NCBI RefSeq assembly: GCF_932294415.1
Contig: NC_065537.1
Coordinates: 69,631,761 to 69,695,760 of the forward strand
Reading direction: 5' to 3'
DNA length: 64,000 nucleotides
Source: Quercus robur
Lineage: Eukaryota; Streptophyta; Magnoliopsida; Fagales; Fagaceae
The first letter of the stretch is position 1. Each line of letters begins with the position of its first letter. Below the pieces are notes generated by a model. The model made no database searches, was not told the origin of the DNA, and worked only from the letters and a program-made list of their open reading frames with translations. Shown piece by piece: positions 60,001 to 64,000 of this stretch. The position numbers and the translations under genes are program-made.

Positions 60001-61973
60001 AGTAGAGGCATCAAAATTGAGTTTCCTATCATTATAGGTTTGCATCAAGGATCAAATTAAGTTCATATCTCATTGCACTAATGATGGATGAGCTCACTAA
60101 AATGATTCAAGAGGAAGTCCCTTGGTGTATTCTTATTGCAGGTGATATAGTTTTAATGAATGATACTAGAAGTGCAGTTAATGCTAAGTTAGAATTTTGG
60201 TGAGACACTCTAGAATCTAAAGGCTTTTGATTAAGTAGGACTAATACAAAGTAAATGGAATGTAATTTTAGTAAAAATTAGAAACAGGAATGAAAGGGCA
60301 GTGAAACTTGATGGCAAGAGACATTAGTTCTAGTCAACTCAACTAGTAAAGTTTCTTGTTTGTTGTTGAGCAAGAAATTTGAGGTTTAAACCTTGCCTCC
60401 ACCAAGAAATGATTGGTGTATTGGCCTCATGTTAAGGATCAATCGTCATGGAGCGAATGCCATATGTTGAAATTATATTGTATCTATTAAAAAAAAAAAA
60501 AAGACTCGATGGTCAATAGATGCAAAAGAGCAAGAGTTTTTGATATTTTGGATCAATAGTTCATAAAGATGGGAATCTTGAAGGGGATGTGAATCCTAGG
60601 ATAAGAGTAGGATGGTTGAAATGGAGAAGCGTTATGAGTGTTATGTGATTGTAGAATACATATTAAGTTAAAAGGTAAAATTTTATATGACTACTAGAAA
60701 ACCAACTATGCTTTATGGTATTGAATGTTGAGCTGCTCTTATCAAAAAAAAAAAAAATGGTATTGAATGCTGAGCTGCTACATATTCGTAGAATGAGTGT
60801 AGTTAAAATGAGAATGTTAAGATGGACAAGTGGAAATATGCAGAAAGATAGGATTTAAAATGAGGAAATCTGCTTAAAGATGGGGGGCGGCCCTTATTGA
60901 TGATTAGATGAGGATAGTCACTTGAGATGATTCGTTTGTGTTCAAAGGAGAGTGATTAATGCATTGGTAAGAAATAGTAAGTAAATTCAAGTTGAGGGAA
61001 CAAAAAAGGTAGAGGAAGACCAAAATACCATTAGTAGAAGTAGGTGAAAACTACATGTCAATTAAGAAAGTAACAGATGCAATGACTTTGGGTAGAATAG
61101 AATTGAGGAAAAGAATACATGTAGCTAACCTTGACTAATTTGTTGAGAATCCATAGTTGATCTCAAAAATTTTGGGACTCAAAACCTAAATGTGCACAAT
61201 AACGATGAAGAAATTTGAGTGCTGATGTAGCTAACAGTCACCTTCAAAGCTTTTTTGTTGTAGTGGTTGTTTTCATATTTTGCCTGTCAGATTAAAAGCC
61301 ATGGGCATTGCCTGAATGGACATTACATTCATTCCACTTCTAATGAAGGTCAAAATTTTAAGTTTAAAGAAAAAAAGGGCCTTTAATTTACATGCCTTGT
61401 CTGGCTATAATATCCTCAATTTAAAATTAATTAGTTAAGCACTACAAACACTGCGGCATACATCATTACTAGTGATAGTAAGATCTATTTTATGCCTATA
61501 GCTGTTAATATAAATCTTTAGCTCATCAAAAAGGAAAAAGAAAAAAATTGATTTATTTTATTTTTATTTTTATATATTTTATTTTTTACGGCTATTCCTC
61601 TTTGCTATGTGGACCATTTTATGTGCATAGCTATTTAATTAAATTGACTATACTATCAATAGGCCATGGCTTAAATAGCAGCTATGTGCATAACTTACTA
61701 AAAAATGCTGACTATACCTATATTCTGGAATTAATGTTTTCTGTTCACATTTTTGAGCAGGCGAATATACGTTTTCGACATCCTAGAAACCCCGTCATTG
61801 GCGATAAATTTAGCAGTAGACATGGTCAGAAAGGTGTGTGCTCCCAATTGTGGCCAGATATTGATATGCCATTTTCTGGAGTTACAGGAATGCGTCCAGA
61901 TTTGATAATTAACCCACATGCGTTTCCATCAAGGATGACAATTGCAATGCTTTTGGAGTCTGTTGCTGCTAAG
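28655..61973 (+). CDS. NRPA2: DNA-directed RNA polymerase I second-largest subunit, 23 exons in window, 3' end beyond edge
   Basis: Catalytic-core subunit of nucleolar Pol I, which makes the large rRNA precursor. Coding exons: 28655-29131, 39312-39388, 39974-40037, 40563-40633, 42657-42734, 42826-42871, 44986-45166, 45249-45301, 45446-45519, 45621-45738, 46496-46616, 49619-49734, 51356-51483, 51570-51649, 52165-52406, 52494-52658, 52797-52961, 53075-53149, 57117-57220, 57328-57403, 58170-58298, 58379-58519, 61761-61973. All are GT-AG and in phase, giving 998 residues with no stop. The protrusion/lobe is N-terminal. Family motifs are [20 protein letters not shown] (about 613-632), [18 protein letters not shown] (about 811-828) and [12 protein letters not shown] (941-952). 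Family length is near 1170, so some 175 residues, including the C-terminal clamp/zinc region, lie past 64000. The gene is hugely expanded by retroelements in its introns. Confidence 0.95.
29122..30960 (+). repeat. Three diverged direct repeats of the NRPA2 exon 1/intron 1 junction
   Basis: The sequence at the end of exon 1 and start of intron 1 (CATGCTCAAG|GTTCGTGC at 29122) recurs as CATGCTTAAG|GTTTGTGC at 30807. A 5'-shortened copy starts near 29590. Each is followed by the same order of landmarks: TTTCG..GGTTT, AATTCATGACA (AATTCATCACA in the last copy), GATTAGTTAA, ACTATGTGTCT and TTATCACAAAAGACT. L1 relic sequence separates the copies. The third copy keeps a plausible splice donor. This looks like a segmental duplication that moved the junction and adjacent L1 pieces together. 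Confidence 0.7.
29331..30806 (-). mobile_element. Degenerate L1 ORF2 3' relics in NRPA2 intron 1
   Basis: Minus-strand frames show broken pieces of an L1 ORF2 C-terminus. Examples are [20 protein letters not shown] (29915-30103), VDWSCMC...[14 protein letters not shown]...[12 protein letters not shown] (30150-30368) and [12 protein letters not shown]...IPPTDGGD (30496-30780). Related text recurs at 29400-29586. Many stops and frame breaks are present, and a run of 19 C lies at 30613-30631. It is the same orientation as, but much older than, the intact L1 that follows. Confidence 0.8.
31567..35211 (-). CDS. L1 ORF2: endonuclease/reverse transcriptase, 1214 aa
   Basis: Single uninterrupted frame. 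Residues 1-230 form an APE-type endonuclease: [22 protein letters not shown] and the final LSDHFPI. The reverse transcriptase spans about 490-770: [45 protein letters not shown] and the catalytic FADD near residue 690. A zf-RVT domain follows at about 1050-1130, including [20 protein letters not shown] (C-x2-C...H-x4-C). Together these nick target DNA and prime cDNA from it. The ATG overlaps the ORF1 stop by four bases (ATGA, 35208-35211), implying reinitiation after ORF1. There is no RNase H domain. All catalytic motifs I can check are intact. Confidence 0.95.
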   Translation of the reverse strand: MNLKLISWNVRGLNEVDKRLQIRNLLRSWKADIVCLQETKLEWISRGTVRSIWSCPYVNWVYLGSEGASGGILLMWDSRVVEKVEEAVGHFSVSCKFKNVGDQFEWAFTGVYGPNLNNRRRLMWEELTGLISWWDLPWCLGGDFNIIRFPSERLGAASFSRSMFGFSDFVSLHGLLDIHMVGGLYTWSNTSSASRLDRFLFSPLLADHFSQFTQKRMPRVLSDHFPISLEGGCQRRGRIPFRFENMWLRVDNFVDKVKEWWASYLFHGTPSFILAKKLAALKSDLKKWNETEFGNVAFKKQALWSKLIDLDAKEEIHSLSAEEKLAQSNLRSDIEKLTLMEKTSWRQKSRVLHLKEGDANTKFFHRMANSNRKNNAIESLMVNGTLSSDQGIIADYVSHFFMNLYSEQQVERTFPDSLVFPMISGENADWLERPFEEAEIFDVIQSFHGDKSPGPDGFPMAFFQACWGIVKPDLMAVFHHFFANGQFEKSLNTTFVTLIPKKHAANEIGDFRPISLVGGVYKIIAKVLANRLRLVMGDIISASQNAFVRGRQILDPVLIANECLDSRLKSGLPGLICKLDVEKAFDHVNWNFLLQMLERSGFSAKWRQWIRFCLSTVRFSILINGSPCGFFGSTRGLRQGDPLSPLLFVLVMEALGRMLDKAVLEGHMSGFSVGNLEGRSMAVSHLLFADDTLIFCKADLDQILFLRMILIWFEAVSGLKINLGKSELVPVGVVNDFDLFLVVLGCKQGSLPMIYLGLPLGAKFKDKSIWNPILEKMERRLAGWKRLYLSKGGRVTLIKSSLSNLPTYFLSLFPIPASVANRIEKLQRNFLWGSLGEDPKIHLVKWATVCSPIYAGGLGIRKIRLFNEALLGKWLWRFGVEVDALWRQVIESKYGCMWGGWFSRAVIGPYGVGLWKNISQGWPSFSHHIMYDIGDGSRVKFWQDRWCGETSLAVRFPDLFRFCRNKDASVAELMMFAHGVLFWDVRFIRSVHARDLESMSDFMASIYGSHIRGRGEDKMCWIPNKVKGFLVSGYYRILAGTASIGFPWKSIWKQKIPSRVAFFVWTAALGKCLTIDNLRKRKVWILDWCYMCKRNGESVDHLFLHCPFASDLWSMVLGLFGVSWVMPHSVLGLLWCWQGSFGRHRNGYIWSIIPHCLLWCLWRERNSRCFEDTENSIPALKLLFFRTLRDWLFALQDKSFPSFIDFLDSCNFCI
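35208..37265 (-). CDS. L1 ORF1, 685 aa, atypical N-terminal domain and internal tandem duplication
   Basis: I start at the ATG at 37265 ([16 protein letters not shown]); the frame is open five codons further upstream but without ATG. Residues 1-130 are a compact folded-looking domain ending in [20 protein letters not shown]. It recalls small ssDNA-binding modules of the PC4/PUR-alpha type, but I cannot name it firmly. The usual plant L1 ORF1 CCHC zinc knuckle is not visible. The middle is low complexity with Ser/Asp/Glu repeats, including a 51-residue in-frame tandem duplication (SDVAAAHSL...SDESEE) at nucleotides 35914-36219. The C-terminal third is charged. The presumed role is RNA binding/chaperone in the L1 RNP, inferred from position. 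Confidence 0.8.
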   Translation of the reverse strand: MGGSIFFFLESKSFEFSVEEGGSFFLLRIFERYKDSLRSVFMGKESAFRLLTYIEDHLSNTRPDNFARTFRDGNKVLILQMGFNAHGSFLMISELLHGRRKGLIIVPEGKLGSGWRGFGFHLRKAIAPVSPGVKLPPLSAPFPSLQKSRKHKSFLAAAVEGDRKSFGGSRTGKLAMPNIQNPIKSNLAHKSRLSSQKSQSLDLRDRGAGQVSTVPEDEVTLNLQDDALSMADSPLSLEVSLLLVRGLNGKWDIKSSNIKEVGCSGVGPLKVVFKPNALAEAPPLNPPHVPKLKPKTSLVWQPRRTACKELPTTMTCPSRETHPPDWLSPGARSFQSSPCPSTLPLRTSVVSDVAAAHSLISDKSVEARFEPPATTDSNLVSDVAESVLLGSDESEEARNGVSDVAAAHSLRTDKSVEARFEPPATTDSNLVSDVAESVLLGSDESEEFRNGSVCSTVHDESLMLDPRLFLQEHSGIFDKKWGNSEQWFLELRDGRRVEVPVQIALPPCEATEVLEKQQQLVTLDFSEVTNMSLALFEEDDVLVEDWASDSFSEEANQPLVVDPIAFSLPLAKEKQSLVDGDSVVGVDTSRSQEPYSDWFQKRFNNFDSFLGTSLVGLEDQATEFLLAVEAELYRRAEVKKKSCGSKGSGVKGLRELKGLFSSINYGSSSSRRCGINRNRVLSVAQ
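35914..36219 (-). repeat. 153-bp in-frame tandem duplication in L1 ORF1
   Basis: Two adjacent 153-bp units (35914-36066, 36067-36219) are nearly identical over their whole length. The period is a multiple of three, so the ORF is kept and 51 residues are doubled. Near identity implies a recent event or one already carried by the source element. Confidence 0.9.
37301..37859. other. NRPA2 intron 1 sequence between L1 elements
   Basis: AT-rich, non-coding sequence with two TA repeats (about 37447-37460, 37556-37571). It may include the true 5' end of the L1 and its target-site copy. Nothing else is recognised. Confidence 0.4.
37860..38380 (-). mobile_element. L1 ORF2 zf-RVT relic
   Basis: Minus-strand text is recognisable as a decayed L1 C-terminus, for example [19 protein letters not shown] (normally KAPxRVAFFxWTAALGK) and FPYVVYLE followed by a stop. 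Many stops are present. It is the same strand as the intact L1 but far older. Confidence 0.6.
38470..38860 (+). mobile_element. L1 3'-terminal relic, plus strand
   Basis: Plus-strand fragments match the last part of L1 ORF2 and its 3'UTR: a [19 protein letters not shown] frame reading across one-base breaks near 38578-38625, then a T-rich end. It is heavily decayed. Confidence 0.5.
39668..39769 (+). mobile_element. 5'-truncated SINE, 13-bp TSD
   Basis: AAGATTCAAGTAT occurs at 39655-39667 and 39770-39782, bracketing 102 bp ending in a poly(A) run. The body (CCAAAAGCCGATTGGTGTTT, then TGATGATAAAGAG) matches the 3' half of the SINE at 60322. It lies in NRPA2 intron 2. Confidence 0.82.
40179..40364 (-). 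mobile_element. 5'-truncated L1 end, 14-bp TSD
   Basis: CTAGTTAGTTGCTT occurs perfectly at 40165-40178 and 40365-40378. The 186-bp insert starts with a T-rich tail and GATAGGTAATAGATATTTTC, the reverse complement of an L1 3' end. It lies in NRPA2 intron 3. Confidence 0.82.
40634..42656. other. NRPA2 intron 4
   Basis: A 2.0-kb intron with no definable element. It has T-runs (for example 42270-42287) and short minus-strand frames near 41160-41480 without recognisable domains; nothing can be assigned. Confidence 0.5.
42872..44985. other. NRPA2 intron 6
   Basis: A 2.1-kb intron. It contains a (CT)n/(GT)n microsatellite near 44061-44089 and an ATT-type repeat near 44155-44173. No coding or element ends were found. 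Confidence 0.5.
47040..47815 (+). mobile_element. L1 3' relic in NRPA2 intron 11
   Basis: Plus-strand fragments resemble an L1 ORF2 C-terminus, notably [18 protein letters not shown] near 47616-47670, followed by a T-rich 3' part. Stops and frame shifts are frequent. The 5' boundary is approximate. Confidence 0.55.
47952..47991. repeat. Run of 40 T in NRPA2 intron 11
   Basis: Forty consecutive T on the sense strand, followed by (TG)n. It may be the poly(A) tail of a minus-strand retroelement, though no body is recognisable to its right. Length is likely variable and poorly determined in assemblies. Confidence 0.85.
48516..48673 (+). mobile_element. Au-like SINE, 13-bp TSD
   Basis: TGTTAATGTCTTT flanks both sides (48503-48515, 48674-48686). 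The 158-bp body has A-box-like text (TAGCCTTGGTGCG), a B-box-like GGTATGAGTC, then GGGGATAAGGCTGCTTATCA and GTGGGAGGTTTGTGCACTAG. This order matches the plant Au SINE family (GGGTAAGGCTGCGTAC... and GGGAGCTTxGTGCACxxGG). As in Au elements there is no poly(A) end. It is clearly diverged. Confidence 0.78.
49331..49443 (+). mobile_element. tRNA-derived SINE, 18-bp TSD
   Basis: An 18-base direct repeat, GTAAATAACAKAGCATGC (one mismatch), lies at 49313-49330 and 49444-49461. The 113-bp insert has an A-box-like TAGCACAATGG, a clear B box GGTTTGAATCC and a poly(A) end. It is a different family from the SINEs at 39668, 53428 and 60322. It lies in NRPA2 intron 11, 175 bp before exon 12. Confidence 0.82.
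50465..50760 (-). mobile_element. L1 3'-end relic in NRPA2 intron 12
   Basis: The T-rich GATAAGTAACATAAAGATTT start and the CAGTACATAGGAAATGTACT motif recur at the 3' ends of minus-strand elements at 31497 and 55749. No target duplication was found, so the right boundary is a guess. Confidence 0.5.
53428..53531 (+). mobile_element. SINE of the 60322 family, about 14-bp TSD
   Basis: GGGAATGAGTGTTT (53414-53427) and GGGAATGGGTGTCT (53532-53545) bracket the insert. It shares AGTAAAGTCTCTGGTGGTTG, a TTAATGATAGAGCTATTATC segment and a long poly(A) tail with the 60322 SINE. The internal region is partly deleted. Confidence 0.65.
53570..53962 (+). mobile_element. L1 3'-terminal relic in NRPA2 intron 18
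   Basis: A decayed L1 tail ends with CAATAAATACCATTACTTAT plus an A-run, the plus-strand form of the family 3' terminus. Upstream text resembles the ORF2 end ([11 protein letters not shown]). It directly precedes another L1 relic in the same orientation. Confidence 0.6.
53963..56430 (+). mobile_element. Degenerate L1 ORF2, plus strand
   Basis: Reverse-transcriptase pieces in shifting frames: [19 protein letters not shown] near 54170, [13 protein letters not shown] near 54310, [19 protein letters not shown] (54676-54732) and [11 protein letters not shown] (54835-54867). The C-terminal [24 protein letters not shown] and [24 protein letters not shown] segments lie near 56020-56200. The A-rich end is near 56400-56430. 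The element is broken by stops and by a nested insertion at 55749. It is dead. Confidence 0.8.
55749..55980 (-). mobile_element. Retroelement tail nested in the L1 relic, 23-26-bp TSD
   Basis: The L1 text at 55726-55748 (TAATCTGTTGTCGCATTG...) is repeated at 55981-56006 with a 3-base difference. The intervening 232 bp begin T-rich with TTATAAGTAAAGAAAATTTA and carry AAGTATACAGGAAGTATAC, like the minus-strand 3' ends elsewhere in this window. Removing the insert and one repeat joins two halves of the zf-RVT region. Confidence 0.8.
56440..56880 (-). mobile_element. L1 ORF2 C-terminal relic, minus strand
   Basis: The sequence parallels the 37860-38380 relic (GCATTCCTCTCCCT..., CAATGAGGGATGG, ACCAGCAAGCTAATAAATCA), again the reverse complement of the L1 zf-RVT end. 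It is heavily decayed. It lies 240 bp before exon 19. Confidence 0.55.
57507..57531 (+). mobile_element. Ultra-short L1-tail insertion, 25 bp, 15-bp TSD
   Basis: AGTATATTGCAATAT occurs perfectly at 57492-57506 and 57532-57546. Between the copies is only TACTTATC plus an A-run, the exact 3' terminal motif of the L1 at 31497. The simplest reading is target-primed reverse transcription that stopped within the first bases. Confidence 0.8.
59000..59470 (+). mobile_element. L1 3' relics in NRPA2 intron 22
   Basis: Two L1-end fragments follow each other: one with [12 protein letters not shown] text near 59078-59105, one with [20 protein letters not shown] near 59286-59345 and a terminal ...AATGAGGTTACTTAT near 59450. 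Both resemble the ORF2 C-terminus plus 3'UTR. Boundaries are approximate. Confidence 0.5.
60322..60503 (+). mobile_element. tRNA-derived SINE nested in the RTE relic, about 16-bp TSD
   Basis: ACTTGATGGCAAGAGA (60306-60321) and ACTCGATGGTCAATAGA (60504-60520) flank a 182-bp element. It has A-box-like TCAACTAGTAAAG, B-box-like GAGGTTTAAACC, the shared ATTGGTGTATTGGCCTCATG region and a poly(A) tail. It is the most complete member of the family also seen at 39668 and 53428. RTE coding text resumes after it. Confidence 0.8.
60738..60756 (+). mobile_element. Ultra-short L1-tail insertion, 19 bp, 23-bp TSD
   Basis: A 23-base sequence of the RTE relic (starting ATGGTATTGAATG) at 60715-60737 is repeated at 60757-60779 with one mismatch. 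Only CTTATC plus 13 A separates the copies, again the L1 3' terminus. The RTE frame shows that one copy is ancestral. Confidence 0.82.
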
Positions 61974-62119
61974 GTACTCCCAACAAATTGAAAAGTATAG
62001 ATATATGAAATTTTGTTTCCCTAGAACCTTATAAATTAACTGATCTCTTTATATAATATGGTGTTGATTCATAATCCCAAATGTTCTTCAATGGACCACT
62101 CAAACCTTGTTCTACCTTG

Positions 62120-62215
62120 CCAATGAATTCTAGTTCAAATGACAATTTCATCTCTCATAAGAATTGTTGGAGGATAAGGTCAAGGGTTCAAAACCACTGG
62201 GTTGTGTAGCATACT
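62120..62215 (+). mobile_element. SINE-like fragment in NRPA2 intron 23
   Basis: A-box-like TAGTTCAAATGACAATTTC and B-box-like GGGTTCAAAACC are spaced as in tRNA-derived SINEs. No target duplication or A-tail was found, so the ends are uncertain. Confidence 0.45.
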
Positions 62216-62399
62216 AACACAAACTTCTTATTTTGTTGTGTGATTCTGTTTAGACTTGATATTTTTTTGTAGATTTTTCTTGTTCTTATGTGTCTTTTTT
62301 TTGCCTACTATATTTTCTTATGATTATTTTGAAGTAGGGAATTTAAGTAACTAGTGGATGCAATTCATTACGTAGAAAGTAGGGTGATCATTTTGCAAT

Positions 62400-63450
62400 G
62401 TTTTGTTTTCTGTGGAGTTTAAAAGATATATGTGTTTTCTTTGTGGAATATTGAGTGCATCCCATGCTTTTTGGCATTATGTGATAGAAGGAAAATGCAT
62501 TGCAGAAGTAGGTGATTGATAAGAAGTATGGAATCTCTTGGAGTGTGTCTATGTAAAAACAGCTTTGATGTGGGGAGTGGGACAAGAATTCATTTTTGGC
62601 ATGATATATGGAGTAGTGATACGGGTGTGGCATGATATTCAAGTAAAAGCATCCTGTGCTTTTCCTAATTGTTGGGGATGGCAGTTTGGTTGATTATCTA
62701 TAATATCGAAATGGGTGCCCTCATGGGAATGTTATATTCTTCAAAGAAATTCATGATTGGGAGCTATAATCTATTGAGCATCTTCTTGATGATTTATATG
62801 CTATCACATACAATGGGAGGAGGAATATAAAATGATTTAGTTCCTGCTGGAAATCATGATTTCCAGGTGATGAGTGGGAGGATGAAGATAAAATGATTTG
62901 GTTCCTGCTGGAAATCATGATTTCTGGGTGATGAGTTACTACAAGGCATTATTTTAATTTTTTGGTGGGGAGATATCTTCCACGGCAAAGCATATGAAAA
63001 AGTTAAAGAGTATCCTTGAGAGTGGTCCTTTCTCTTGGGAGTGCTGTGTTCGGGAAAATTTTGGCAACATATAAGGTGGGGGGATAATTATTATTGATTG
63101 GTGTTATAGGTGAAAGGATTATAGGAAGAAGTGGCAAACCAATTTTTACCTTGTGAAATTACTCGGGAGATGCAGTCATTAGTATTATGCTTGTTTGGTG
63201 TTAGTGGGGGAATGCCTAACTCTTTTATTGATTCCTTGCCTTGTTGGAAGGACATATTGGCAAGAGAATCAATATTGAAACATGGAAGTCTTTTCGGTTA
63301 TGCTTAATATGGTGCATATAGGGAGAACAGAATGCTCACCTCTTTAAGGGAACAAGTAGTTACCCTTAACATTAAATGAACTTGAAGTTCTTTGAAGTCA
63401 TTACATGAATGTACTTCAGCCTGTATAATTGATTCTTTACTTCTAATAAC
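62400..63450 (+). mobile_element. Degenerate L1 ORF2, plus strand
   Basis: Pieces of the region before zf-RVT are visible: WSVSM-like, then KTALMWGVGQEFIFGMIYG (62557-62613) and the decayed C-terminus near 63230-63340 (SLPCWKDILARESILKHGS-like). A local 61-bp tandem duplication sits inside. Multiple stops are present. Confidence 0.55.
62815..62936. repeat. 61-bp tandem duplication inside the L1 relic
   Basis: Units 62815-62875 and 62876-62936 differ at only a few positions. It is not a multiple of three, which is consistent with an already dead element. Confidence 0.85.
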
Positions 63451-64000
63451 TTTGCAACATGAAATTAAAGAACTGGAAAAATAAAGTTAGAGAACCTAGG
63501 GTAGGCACCTAGGTTTGCTTGGAGTCAGTACTAAGCAAACTAACCTAAACCTCTAAGAGTCAACACCTAGGTTTGGCTAGAGTTGGCACTAGACCATGGA
63601 GACAATTTCAATAGATATTTTATTCATCCAAATAATCTCTTTGATAGGTACTTGCTTATATAGGAGTACTAAACCCCAATTCTAAGTAGCATAGGAAACC
63701 CTGATTTCAATAAAAATACAATTGGGCAACAAAAATTGACTTGCAAAATAAAATAAAACTAAATTAAAATAGTTTTCTCTTTGAGGATACTGAGAAATTT
63801 CTTGCTTAGTTTTTAGATTTGTGCCAACGGACTTTCTTTGATTGGTCTCGGTGTTGGGGTCTCTCTGATTGTTTTGGTCTTATGGATTTTCTTTTTTCTC
63901 TTAGATTAGTTTAATGATTGTTTGTTCCTCTTTGTTTCTATTTGTTCTATGTTCACTATTGTGAACTTTGTGTATCTTTCCATCTATTCCTTTTTAAATA
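63451..64000. other. NRPA2 intron 23 continuing past the window edge
   Basis: The stretch 63480-63780 is unlike the flanking L1 text. It has CTAGGTTTG repeats and a TATA-like GCTTATATAGG, perhaps an LTR fragment. From about 63820, FFDWSRCWGLSDCFGLMDF-like text on plus returns to an L1 ORF2 end. The remaining NRPA2 exons must lie to the right. Confidence 0.4.

Larger units (their letters stand above)
59850..61145 (+). mobile_element. Degenerate RTE-clade LINE
   Basis: Reverse-transcriptase text of the RTE type appears across frame breaks: [11 protein letters not shown] (about 60027), [17 protein letters not shown] (about 60077), SKGFxLSRTKxMECNFS (about 60210), then [20 protein letters not shown] near 60570-60630 and [20 protein letters not shown] (about 60666-60728). 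The order matches plant RTE ORFs (GLHQGSALSPYLF...LMDELT...MLYGAECW). Two younger insertions interrupt it (60322-60503 and 60738-60756). Confidence 0.78.

Noticed and set aside
1..64000. tRNA or rRNA genes, CRISPR arrays, operons, phage or viral genes
   Set aside because: Looked for on both strands; only tRNA-like SINE promoters were found, and nothing prokaryotic or viral is supported.

Overview
This window is plant nuclear DNA. It is AT-rich, its genes have many canonical GT-AG introns, and it is dense in retrotransposon debris. The protein families (a retinoblastoma-related protein and a plant-type Pol I second subunit) and the L1, RTE and SINE families fit a woody eudicot. The L1 proteins feel Fagales/oak-like to me, but that is an impression from memory and not a test. 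There is no sign of bacterial, viral or organellar origin.

Three protein-coding genes are supported. (1) 8750-16585, plus strand: a complete RETINOBLASTOMA-RELATED gene with 18 coding exons and 1042 residues. It has a 5'UTR intron and two E2F-type sites upstream, the expected wiring for an E2F/RBR feedback loop. (2) 23832-18935, minus strand, convergent with RBR: a complete 4-exon, 414-residue DEDDh 3'-5' exonuclease of the ERI1/ERI2 class with a C-terminal GRF zinc finger. (3) 28655 to beyond the right edge, plus strand: the second-largest subunit of RNA polymerase I (NRPA2). Twenty-three coding exons (998 residues in phase) lie in the window, and the C-terminus lies past position 64000. Its promoter carries two GCCCA (site II) motifs and a telo-box-like element, typical of ribosome-biogenesis genes.

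Mobile DNA by region: a 496-bp retro-insertion with RNase H-like coding (3298-3793, 14-bp target duplication); a non-autonomous Helitron (4501-6324); a solo LTR upstream of RBR (7155-7693, TSD TTTAG); a truncated L1 tail in the exonuclease intron (21574-21833); and a second solo LTR upstream of NRPA2 (27023-27542, TSD ATGTG). The NRPA2 introns then hold a nest of elements. Intron 1 is 10.2 kb and contains an antisense L1 with both ORFs uninterrupted (31487 to about 37.3 kb), older L1 relics, and three diverged copies of the exon 1/intron 1 junction. Later introns hold L1 and RTE relics, SINEs with clear target duplications, and two extremely short L1-tail insertions that can be recognised only by their duplications.

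I found no convincing novel multi-gene system. The most interesting material is the retrotransposition record inside NRPA2, the coding-intact L1 with an unusual ORF1, and the E2F sites next to a solo LTR upstream of RBR. Exon models were built by hand from reading frame, splice phase and family resemblance; all phases close, but no alignment or transcript was available.
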